30,005 nt of DNA from Bacteroidales bacterium (GTDB lineage: Bacteria; Bacteroidota; Bacteroidia; Bacteroidales; SM23-62). Location: positions 1 through 30,005 of the forward strand of contig JADHVS010000033.1 in the NCBI GenBank assembly GCA_016783865.1, written 5' to 3'. This document shows positions 23,712 to 30,005 of this stretch, piece by piece; positions within the stretch are counted from its first letter, which is position 1, and every line of letters begins with the position of its first letter. Under the pieces are notes generated by a model. That model did not search any database and was not told where the DNA came from. It worked only from the letters and a program-made list of their open reading frames with translations. A program made the position numbers and the translations under genes.

Positions 23712-24128
23712 TCAGGACCAGAAATATTTATCTGCCTTGCTCATCTCCGGCTGCTCATCCAGGTATTTTGAAAGGACTCCCAGGATATGATGTATTGAGG
23801 AGGGTTTTACCAGGAACTCTTCACATTTAACCTTCTTAAACAAAAATTTATATTCCGGATTGTTAATGGCAGTGTAGATGATAATGGGTAGTTCGGGCCG
23901 GTATTTTTTAATGAGCCTCGCTGCTTCCAATCCATCCATGACAGGCATTCTGATATCCATAATGACAACATGGATATTGGTGGTCTGAATAGATTCTTCG
24001 AAAGCCATCTGTCCATTATAAGCAACATGGATCTGTATTCCGGTTGATTTGAGGAATTCCCTGAGCAAAAGCCGGCTGGTGGGATCATCATCTACAATAA
24101 GAATGGACTTTTCTTTCCAGGAATACAT
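23712..24128 (-). CDS. Single-domain response regulator (receiver only)
   Basis: This is a 138-residue receiver domain. The acidic pocket is IVDDDP (D13-D15), the phospho-acceptor D58 is in HVVIMDIRMPVMDG, T86 is in IIYTA, and K108 is in FLVKPSS. No output domain follows, so it works by protein contact, as CheY-like or phosphorelay proteins do. No histidine kinase gene is nearby. It is convergent with murF and separate from the glycosyltransferase run that follows. Confidence 0.93.
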   Translation of the reverse strand: MYSWKEKSILIVDDDPTSRLLLREFLKSTGIQIHVAYNGQMAFEESIQTTNIHVVIMDIRMPVMDGLEAARLIKKYRPELPIIIYTAINNPEYKFLFKKVKCEEFLVKPSSIHHILGVLSKYLDEQPEMSKADKYFWS

Positions 24129-24180
24129 AAAAGACGAAAATACGGTTTTACAAGTAAAGATGAAAGATAGTTATTTATTG

Positions 24181-24202
24181 ATAACTTGGTCTGACAAGTT
24201 AT
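24181..24202. other. Short perfect hairpin upstream of the receiver gene
   Basis: ATAACTTG and CAAGTTAT, with six-base loop GTCTGA, form an 8-bp perfect stem in the gap between the receiver gene and the glycosyltransferase. It is followed by a modest T run on the plus strand but no T run on the minus strand, where both flanking genes lie, so a terminator role is doubtful. A G8 homopolymer begins at 24229. Confidence 0.4.
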
Positions 24203-24249
24203 TCTATTTTATTAACATCAGTTTTCCCGGGGGGGGTGGGTGGATACAT

Positions 24250-25272
24250 TCATTGTGTTAATTCGCTGTATGTTTTAATGCCTTTTATAAAGAACTTGTA
24301 AACAATGCTTTTATTATAGATTTCCGGATGATACCCTGGCTGGATCTTTTCTTTTAGTTGTTTCCGAAAACGTAATATTTTTCTCAGATGGACAAGTACT
24401 GACAAATAGGCTTTAAGAACTGCCCACAATTCACCGAAATCAAGTTTGACAAGGAAATATCCTGCTGCAATTTTATCAAGCAGGATTCTTTTAATTATGG
24501 TGCGGCGATATTTGGGCTCTGGGAGGTTCTTAATCAGGAGGATTAAATTGTTTCTGAAGTTGTAATAGGTTTTTTTATGATTCTTTTTTGGCAGGGTTCC
24601 ACCGCCAATATGAAAAATAGTTGATCCGGGATTAAAGCAGATGCGATGCCCCAGGTTTTTAATCCTCCAGCAGAGGTCAATCTCTTCCATATGGGCAAAG
24701 AAATAGGGATCCAGTCCGCCCGCCCTGGTATAGATGTCTGACCGGATCATTAAACAGGCCCCGCTTGCCCAGAAAATATCTTTTGGCTGATCATACTGGC
24801 CCAGGTCCTCTTCTGTATGATGAAAGATCCTTCCCCGGCAAAACGGGAATCCGTATTTATCTATATAACCTCCCGCTGCACCGGCATATTCGAAATAGGA
24901 CGGGTCGTTGTAGGATTTAATTTTTGGCATACAGGCAGCGATTTCCTCATTTTCCTCCATCATTCTGTAAAGTGGTTCCAGCCAGTTTTCCGTGACCTCA
25001 ACATCTGAGTTTAACAAGACAAAATAAGTAGCCTCAATCTGTTGAAGGGCAAGATTATATCCTTCCGCAAAGCCGTGATTCTCCATTAAACCAATAACCT
25101 GGATCTCAGGCATATTTTCTTTTAGCCAGGCGACGGATGAATCGGATGATCCGTTATCGGCGACATATAATGATGCATAATCCTGCGGTGTATGGCTGAC
25201 GAGTGCAGGAAGAAATTTCCGGAGGTAATTGATTCCATTCCAGTTTAATATGACTACAGCTACCTTATTCAT
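24250..25272 (-). CDS. Family 2 glycosyltransferase
   Basis: The protein has 340 residues with a GT-A fold: VVILNWNGINYLRKFLPAL, then DNGSSDSS (D39), the donor/metal motif LLNSDVEV (87-94), the acceptor-side WASGACLMIRSD, and HMEEIDLCWRIKNLGHR (194-210) with a conserved acidic residue that usually acts as base. It resembles the rhamnosyl- or galactofuranosyl-type transferases of Bacteroidota. Its start overlaps the end of the upstream acyltransferase by eight bases, so translation is coupled. Substrate is unknown; a lipid or surface glycan acceptor is likely from the context. Confidence 0.92.
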   Translation of the reverse strand: MNKVAVVILNWNGINYLRKFLPALVSHTPQDYASLYVADNGSSDSSVAWLKENMPEIQVIGLMENHGFAEGYNLALQQIEATYFVLLNSDVEVTENWLEPLYRMMEENEEIAACMPKIKSYNDPSYFEYAGAAGGYIDKYGFPFCRGRIFHHTEEDLGQYDQPKDIFWASGACLMIRSDIYTRAGGLDPYFFAHMEEIDLCWRIKNLGHRICFNPGSTIFHIGGGTLPKKNHKKTYYNFRNNLILLIKNLPEPKYRRTIIKRILLDKIAAGYFLVKLDFGELWAVLKAYLSVLVHLRKILRFRKQLKEKIQPGYHPEIYNKSIVYKFFIKGIKTYSELTQ

Positions 25273-26167
25273 TCATCTCTCCGTTTTGTTTCAGATATTT
25301 TGGGGCCAGCTTCCATCTTCTGTGTGTCCATAACCAGTATTCCGGTTTGTTTCTGATGATCTTTTCCAGCACCCTGGTATGCTTTTCGGTTATTTTGGTT
25401 GTAGTGATGCCCGATACCTCATCAAAAAGTTTTATTATCTCAACAGCATACCGGCCCCGTGAGGTTTTATGAACATGCAAAAATACAACAGCCTGATCGG
25501 TTTTCTTTGCGATTTTTTCTATTCCCAAATATACAGGTGTATTTTGATTTAAGAATGTAGTCCAGTATTGCACCTCTTCCCAGACGGGAGATTGGTCGGC
25601 GATAAAAGCAGACACAGTGAGCACATTGTTACTCTTGTATTCCAGGATAGTCTTCAGGGTTTTTCTCATCGAAATGATCTCCGTTCCGTATTTGCTTCGG
25701 ATCCTGATCATGAATTCGTCAAACCATTTGTTATTCAGTGGTTTATATACTGCGAGAGAGTGGTGGGGTACATAAGGTTTCGTTCCCAGTATCCATTCCC
25801 AGTTGTTGTAATGACCGACCACGGCGATCACCGATTTTTTTCGTTTGTAGAAGTCGTGAAACACCTCTGGATTTTTCATGGGGATCCTGTCTGCAAGTTG
25901 TTTGGGCGACAGGTGGATCATTTTGACCGACTCAAACAGAATGTCATTCAGGTGGTGATAGAATTTTCTGGCTATCCGGTGGATCTCATGATCACTTTTT
26001 TCCGGGAAAGAATTACGAAGGTTTTCAAAGACTACTTTTTTCCTGTATCCAATAATATAATAGATTAATGGAAAAAGAGCATCAGAAAGAACATACAGAA
26101 TTTTTAGAGGGATTAATGCGATTAACCATGAAAAGCCGTACACAATATAATAGAGAATGATCGTCAT
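25265..26167 (-). CDS. Lysophospholipid / lipid A-type acyltransferase (LpxL/HtrB family)
   Basis: This is a 300-residue membrane-associated acyltransferase. An N-terminal hydrophobic helix region (MTIILYYIVYGFSWLIALIP) and the HX4E motif (H119-YNNW-E124 in VVGHYNNWEW) mark the LpxL/HtrB/MsbB family. SAFIADQSPVW and KPEYWLWTHRRWK are also typical. Family members acylate lipid A or related lipids at the inner membrane. The gene lies between the inositol-monophosphatase gene (22-base gap) and the overlapping glycosyltransferase, which suggests joint work on an envelope lipid. The exact lipid is not determined by the sequence. Confidence 0.9.
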   Translation of the reverse strand: MTIILYYIVYGFSWLIALIPLKILYVLSDALFPLIYYIIGYRKKVVFENLRNSFPEKSDHEIHRIARKFYHHLNDILFESVKMIHLSPKQLADRIPMKNPEVFHDFYKRKKSVIAVVGHYNNWEWILGTKPYVPHHSLAVYKPLNNKWFDEFMIRIRSKYGTEIISMRKTLKTILEYKSNNVLTVSAFIADQSPVWEEVQYWTTFLNQNTPVYLGIEKIAKKTDQAVVFLHVHKTSRGRYAVEIIKLFDEVSGITTTKITEKHTRVLEKIIRNKPEYWLWTHRRWKLAPKYLKQNGEMNE

Positions 26168-26189
26168 GCAGGAATATATCTACCGGAAG

Positions 26190-26996
26190 CTACAATTTTT
26201 TTTCTTCAACCATGATGTTATATATCACATCCTTTAATTCCTCAAATATAGCGGCATTGGAACAGATGATATCCTTGCCGAAAATATAGTTCTGACCACC
26301 CAGGAAATCACAATTCCTGCCACCTGCCCGCTCAACAATAAGGGCAGCAGCTGCCACATCCCATGCATTCAGACCATATTCATAAAAGCCCTCGAACCTT
26401 CCACAGGCTACATAGGCCATATCTGTGGCAGCCGAACCGAGCCTGCGAAGCCCGTGGGAATTTTTCATAAAAAACCTCATGGAGTGCATGAACTGATCCA
26501 TCTTCTCAAAATTAGTATATGGGAAACCGGTGGCGATGAGTGAATTGCTGACCTTATCTGCTTTACTCACATGGATCTCTTTGCCATTGAGGTAAGCCTT
26601 GCTGCCTTTCCAGGCATAGAACCGTTCCTTAAAACAGATTTCATATACGATGCCCAGGATCACTTCCTGGTCCTCCATTAACGCAATGCTGATGGCATAG
26701 GGGGGCAATCCATGAATAAAATTGGTGGTACCGTCGAGCGGATCAATGATCCAGTTGTATTTTTTCAATTCAGCGTCGACCGTTCCTTCTTCTGCAATAA
26801 ACCCGGCGTCAGGAAGCAGGATTTTTAATCCTTCCACGATCTTGTGCTCAGCCGTTTTATCAACGTAGGAGACATAATTGTGCAATCCCTTTGATTCAAT
26901 GTTGCTTTCGGTGAAATGTTTCCGTTCATTTTCAATAAATTCACCAACCTCAACGGCCAGGTTCTGGGTTTGCACACATAAATTCTCGAGATCCAT
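26190..26996 (-). CDS. Inositol monophosphatase family protein
   Basis: The protein has 268 residues. Metal and substrate motifs of the IMPase family: AEEGT (E69, E70), WIIDPLDGTTNFIHGLPP (D85, D88) and NAWDVAAAALIVERAGG (D213). It hydrolyses a sugar or inositol monophosphate with Mg. Bacteroidota homologues are variously called SuhB-like, HisN-like or CysQ-like, and the natural substrate cannot be told from sequence alone. It is the first gene of the minus-strand run with the acyltransferase and glycosyltransferase. No TAnnTTTG box is evident in the 41 bases before ppk1. Confidence 0.92.
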   Translation of the reverse strand: MDLENLCVQTQNLAVEVGEFIENERKHFTESNIESKGLHNYVSYVDKTAEHKIVEGLKILLPDAGFIAEEGTVDAELKKYNWIIDPLDGTTNFIHGLPPYAISIALMEDQEVILGIVYEICFKERFYAWKGSKAYLNGKEIHVSKADKVSNSLIATGFPYTNFEKMDQFMHSMRFFMKNSHGLRRLGSAATDMAYVACGRFEGFYEYGLNAWDVAAAALIVERAGGRNCDFLGGQNYIFGKDIICSNAAIFEELKDVIYNIMVEEKKL

Positions 26997-27037
26997 TTCG
27001 GGGTTTTTATCGATTTGAAAGGCAGGTCTTCAGGGGG

Positions 27038-29116
27038 CTATTCCTCGTTGGATGAGCTCTTCTTCATATAGAAATTGTAGAGCTCCATCTGTGACCGGAT
27101 TTTCTTGTTATTTAAACCAGGTTTATATTGATTATCTTGTGAGGAATTGATGATCCTGGCTTTCACGTTATCCTTCAGCTGAATTTTCAGCATGGTCCGA
27201 AGCTCTTCCTGGATGGCCTTGTCATAAACCGGACAGGCTACCTCAATCCGGGTATCCAGGTTACGGGTCATCAGGTCGGCAGATGACAGGAAGTACAGTT
27301 CCTTGTCATTATTGCAAAATACAAATACACGGGCATGTTCCAGGAATTTATCCACAATGGAAACAATTTCAATGTTTTCGCTAAGTCCCTTTACACCTGG
27401 TATGAGGGAACACATCCCCCGGATAATTCCTTTGATTTTAACACCGGCTAAATTTGCCTGGTAAAGTTTCCGGATCATTTCGGGATCCACCAGGCTATTG
27501 ATCTTTAAAATGATATAGGCATTTTTTCCTTCCTGTGCATTATTTATCTCATTATCGATCAAAGCATAGATCCTTTTTCGCATATACAAAGGGGAGACCA
27601 GCAGGTGTTTGTAATTAAATGTTTTATAGGTAGTCTCAAAGAATTTAAAAACTTTGTTGACTTCGTTGGTAATTCTGATATCTTTGGTTAACAGGTGCAG
27701 ATCGGCATAGACAATGGCTGTTCCTTCATGGAAATTACCCGTTCCGACTGTGGCATATCTGACCTTTCCATTCTCCTCTTTACGTGTTATGAGGGTCATT
27801 TTGGAATGGACCTTCAGTCCCGCCATTCCGAAAATGACGTGTACTCCTGCTTCCTGCAACTTCCTCGAATAAAAGATATTGGTTTTTTCGTCGAACCTGG
27901 CCTGAAGTTCAATAATCACCAGGACCTTCTTGCCGTTCATGGCGGCGTTTATCAATGTGTTGATTACCCGGGAACTCCAGGCAACCCTGTATAGGGTGAC
28001 TTTAATACTGACTACTTTTGGATCGATGGAAGCTTCCCTGAGCAGATTGATATAGTGATCGAATTTCTGATAGGGTACATGCAGTAAGATATCCTGTTGT
28101 GTGATGACCTCAAACAGGCTCTGGTGATGTTTGATCAGGGGATGTGATACAGCTGGAGTCGGCTTGTATATCAGGGTTTTGCTTCCCAGGTTCGGGAACT
28201 TCATATAATCTTTAAAGTTGTGGTACCTTCCTGCAGGGATCAGGTTATCTCCCTCATCCAGTTTCAGCTGATCAGTTATGTACTGGAACAGATCATCAGG
28301 CATCAGGCTGTCATAAACGAACCGCACCGGTTGCCCTTTAATCCTGGAGCTGACACTTTCAGATATTTTATCGAGGAAACTTTTTGACAGGTCATTGTCA
28401 ATATCCAGTTCAGCGTCTCTTGTAATCTTAATAGTGTATGCTTCAAAGTGTGTAAAATTAAAGGTGGCAAAGATGTCGTCAAGACAAAACCTGATAACAT
28501 CGTCCAATATTATGATGAACTTTTTCCTGTTTACGGGTGGCAGAACAATGAAGCGGTTGATGTTTTCGGTTGGCACCTCGATAATGGCATATTCACAGGC
28601 CGCTTCATCCTCTTTAAAATACAGTTTAACTGCCAGGTAGATCGATTTGTCTTTCAGCTGCGGAAAATCGGATACATTGTGCACCATGATGGGAGTGATC
28701 ACCGAATGGACATGTTCCCTGAAATAATCCTGAACATACGAAGCCTGTTCGCTGTTTAACTGCTTCTCATTGATAATAAATATGTTATGATTGGAAAGTT
28801 CCCTGATCAGTTCGGAATAGGTTTGTTCAAAACTATCTTTTAATTTGATGACCTTTTTCTGGATTTCATTCAGGATCTGCTTTGGATTGATCTTGTTTTC
28901 GCCACCTCCTGAGCTCTCCACATCAATCATCCTTTTTATGGTGGCTACCCGAACCTTGAAAAATTCATCCTGGTTGTTGGAGAAAATGCCCAGGAACCTG
29001 AAGCGTTCGATCAGTGGGACATTCGGATCGGCAGCTTCCTGGAGGACCCGCTCGTTGAAGGATAACCAGCTTAGCTCGCGGTTTATTATTTTTTCATTGA
29101 TTGCCATGGGTTGCAC
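27038..29116 (-). CDS. ppk1: Polyphosphate kinase 1
   Basis: PPK1 makes polyphosphate from ATP reversibly. It is a full-length protein of 692 residues. Sequence order: NRELSWLSFNERVLQEA near the N-terminus, LYRVAWSS (R377), ELQARFDEKTN (R407), GLKVHSK (H437, matching E. coli H435, the autophosphorylated residue), and FLEHARVFVF (H594, matching E. coli H592). The E. coli second His (454) position is Thr456 here, in RYATVGTGNF. The start at 29116 (MQP) or three codons later (MAIN) is uncertain. A possible -7 box lies at 29147-29154. The upstream SixA-like gene may be cotranscribed. Confidence 0.95.
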   Translation of the reverse strand: MQPMAINEKIINRELSWLSFNERVLQEAADPNVPLIERFRFLGIFSNNQDEFFKVRVATIKRMIDVESSGGGENKINPKQILNEIQKKVIKLKDSFEQTYSELIRELSNHNIFIINEKQLNSEQASYVQDYFREHVHSVITPIMVHNVSDFPQLKDKSIYLAVKLYFKEDEAACEYAIIEVPTENINRFIVLPPVNRKKFIIILDDVIRFCLDDIFATFNFTHFEAYTIKITRDAELDIDNDLSKSFLDKISESVSSRIKGQPVRFVYDSLMPDDLFQYITDQLKLDEGDNLIPAGRYHNFKDYMKFPNLGSKTLIYKPTPAVSHPLIKHHQSLFEVITQQDILLHVPYQKFDHYINLLREASIDPKVVSIKVTLYRVAWSSRVINTLINAAMNGKKVLVIIELQARFDEKTNIFYSRKLQEAGVHVIFGMAGLKVHSKMTLITRKEENGKVRYATVGTGNFHEGTAIVYADLHLLTKDIRITNEVNKVFKFFETTYKTFNYKHLLVSPLYMRKRIYALIDNEINNAQEGKNAYIILKINSLVDPEMIRKLYQANLAGVKIKGIIRGMCSLIPGVKGLSENIEIVSIVDKFLEHARVFVFCNNDKELYFLSSADLMTRNLDTRIEVACPVYDKAIQEELRTMLKIQLKDNVKARIINSSQDNQYKPGLNNKKIRSQMELYNFYMKKSSSNEE

Positions 29117-29146
29117 CTGGTATGTTGTTGCCGGTATTTATCACAA

Positions 29147-29154
29147 CAAAAATA
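29147..29154 (-). promoter_or_regulatory. Possible -7 box for ppk1
   Basis: The plus strand reads CAAAAATA, i.e. TATTTTTG on the minus strand, fitting TAnnTTTG, 31 bases before the start. No -33 TTG at standard spacing. This AT-rich stretch could match by chance. Confidence 0.35.
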
Positions 29155-29176
29155 ACAAAAACCCGGAAGTCTTTAT

Positions 29177-29671
29177 TCAGATATTTTTAGGATAGTCGAA
29201 ATAAACCTTCTGGGGTGCGGCATTGCCAATTTTCTCCCATTCATTTTCCTTAAAAGTGATACTTACTATTCCGGCCGTGGGAATGTTATCGATCTGATCC
29301 TTAAGAAAATGGTTGGCCAGTACCGTAAATGTGGGGTTATGACCGAATAGCATGATGCTATCGTGCTTATTATCAGCAGATTTAATTATTTGTATTATTT
29401 CTTCTGCATACCCCATGTAAATGTTTTCATTCATCACAATTTTATCCCAGGATAGTTTCAGCACCCGGGCATAGATGACTGCAGTATGGAGTGCGCGATT
29501 AGCAGGGCTGGCAATGAGCAAATCGGGTAATTGATTTTTTTCAGTAAACCTTCTGGCCATAAGGTAGGCATTATTGATGCCCCTGGGATTCAGTGGCCTG
29601 TCGATATCGGAAATATCTTCATAATCCCAGCTGGATTTGGCATGACGTGCAATGTGGAGGATTTTTGACAT
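29177..29671 (-). CDS. SixA-type histidine phosphatase family protein
   Basis: This 164-residue protein has a histidine phosphatase fold. The catalytic RHG-like motif is ARHAKSSW (R9, H10); R59 (ASPANRALHTA) and H111 (LFGHNPTF) complete the active site. It is the short SixA-like form. SixA in E. coli dephosphorylates a phosphohistidine on PtsN-Ntr components; here no such partner is adjacent and the true substrate is unknown. It lies 60 bases upstream of ppk1 on the same strand. A good promoter pair precedes it (29699-29729). Confidence 0.92.
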   Translation of the reverse strand: MSKILHIARHAKSSWDYEDISDIDRPLNPRGINNAYLMARRFTEKNQLPDLLIASPANRALHTAVIYARVLKLSWDKIVMNENIYMGYAEEIIQIIKSADNKHDSIMLFGHNPTFTVLANHFLKDQIDNIPTAGIVSITFKENEWEKIGNAAPQKVYFDYPKNI

Positions 29672-29698
29672 TGGTAAAACAGTGATTGGTTACATACT

Positions 29699-29729
29699 CA
29701 AATGTATGAAAAATGAGGTTGCAGGGCAA
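29699..29729 (-). promoter_or_regulatory. Putative promoter for the SixA-like gene
   Basis: On the minus strand TTG (29729-29727) is followed after 20 bases by TACATTTG (29706-29699), 27 bases before the ATG at 29671. This is the same box and spacing as at 13331-13361. Confidence 0.65.
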
Positions 29730-29777
29730 TACTATAATTTGGTTTGATGGGAAGCTGGTTCATAATGGTAATAATAA

Positions 29778-29847
29778 GTCATCCTGAACTTGCCTGCCCT
29801 GCCTGCCCCGATGAAGATCGGGGATGCAGATCAGGGTTTCAGGATCT
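29778..29847. repeat. Composite palindrome module with GC-rich inner hairpin
   Basis: The outer ends GTCATCCTGAACTTG and TCAGGATCT match the module family at 13375-13595. The inside has a perfect CCCCGAT/ATCGGGG stem with loop GAAG (29806-29823) and CCTGCC repeats. With the element that follows, it fills the 334 bases from 29672 to the right edge, which otherwise hold only the SixA promoter. Confidence 0.75.
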
Positions 29848-29863
29848 ATAACTAACTGATAAT

Positions 29864-30005
29864 TAGTGTCTGCAAGAAAACTCTCGTTTTCTGAAAAGCC
29901 TCGTCATTCTGAATTTATTTCAGAATCTCATTTTCTGAAAAGCCTCGTCATTCTGAATTTATTTCAGAATCTCATTTTCAGATGGTTATAGATTCCGAAA
30001 TAAAT
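29864..30005. mobile_element. MITE-like element, copy 2, clipped by window end, internal 44-bp duplication
   Basis: The left end is identical in all 19 bases to the left terminal repeat at 10158-10176, and the sequence follows that copy closely. The 44 bases at 29887-29930 are repeated at 29931-29974, doubling the left hairpin arm. The right arm and terminal repeat fall outside the window. Confidence 0.75.

Noticed and set aside
24229..24243. G-rich run as a G-quadruplex or phase-variable tract
   Set aside because: It is a single G8 run followed by GGG and GG outside any gene; there is no coding frame to switch and too few full G-tracts to argue for a quadruplex.
25568..26068. 166-residue open frame antisense to the acyltransferase
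   Set aside because: It is fully covered by the acyltransferase, whose HX4E motif and length are convincing.
27038..29116. PPK1 as a catalytically dead enzyme because of a missing His
   Set aside because: Counting from R377 and R407 shows the autophosphorylated His (H437) and the second-domain His (H594) are both present; only the H454-equivalent is changed.

Overview
The window looks like a chromosomal segment of a member of the Bacteroidota, probably an uncultured or environmental Bacteroidales-type lineage. The evidence is type IX secretion (T9SS) and gliding-family genes (porV, porU, a PorP/SprF gene, gldJ), several lipoproteins with Bacteroidota-style signal peptides, the long urocanate hydratase form, promoter-like TAnnTTTG boxes, and weak or absent Shine-Dalgarno sequences. 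I cannot name a genus. No rRNA, tRNA, CRISPR array, prophage or transposase gene was seen.

Layout. (1) 1-3316, plus strand: a CapA-family metallophosphoesterase-like protein, a PQQ-type beta-propeller protein and a small MerR-type regulator, separated by repeats. (2) 3447-6833, plus: a Nif3-like protein and a zinc-ribbon coiled-coil protein in tight succession, then an exported protein of unknown function. (3) 6818-9918, minus: lemA, two TPM-domain genes and a second CapA-family gene, reading as one envelope-related cluster. (4) 10307-12859, plus: an orphan hutU and a small lipoprotein. (5) 12956-14073, minus: a CoA-binding-domain protein and ispF (isoprenoid synthesis). (6) 14199-23593: the T9SS core. 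porU and porV lie on the minus strand, divergent from a PorP/SprF gene, gldJ and murF on the plus strand. PorU and PorV act together at the outer membrane to cleave the sorting domain of T9SS cargo, PorP/SprF proteins are outer-membrane partners, and GldJ is a gliding/T9SS-associated lipoprotein. (7) 23712-29671, minus: a lone receiver-domain protein; an inositol-monophosphatase, lipid acyltransferase and glycosyltransferase 2 run (envelope or lipid work); then ppk1 and a SixA-type phosphatase.

The genes are mostly housekeeping or envelope genes. The unusual content lies between them. There are at least four classes of non-coding repeat: (a) a 136-bp element with 19-bp terminal inverted repeats, a long internal hairpin and a 6-bp flanking duplication just upstream of hutU, with a second, rearranged copy at the right edge; (b) a modular palindrome family with ends like GTCATCCTGA and TCAGGATCT, including a 76-bp tandem array that supplies the ispF stop codon; (c) a GCTCGC-rich REP-like element in three places, one of them inside a lipoprotein coding sequence and kept in frame; (d) microsatellite-like arrays with a strict 7-bp or 8-bp period in at least nine places, often touching stop codons. 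No new enzymatic system could be supported. The repeat ecology is the best candidate for something under-described.
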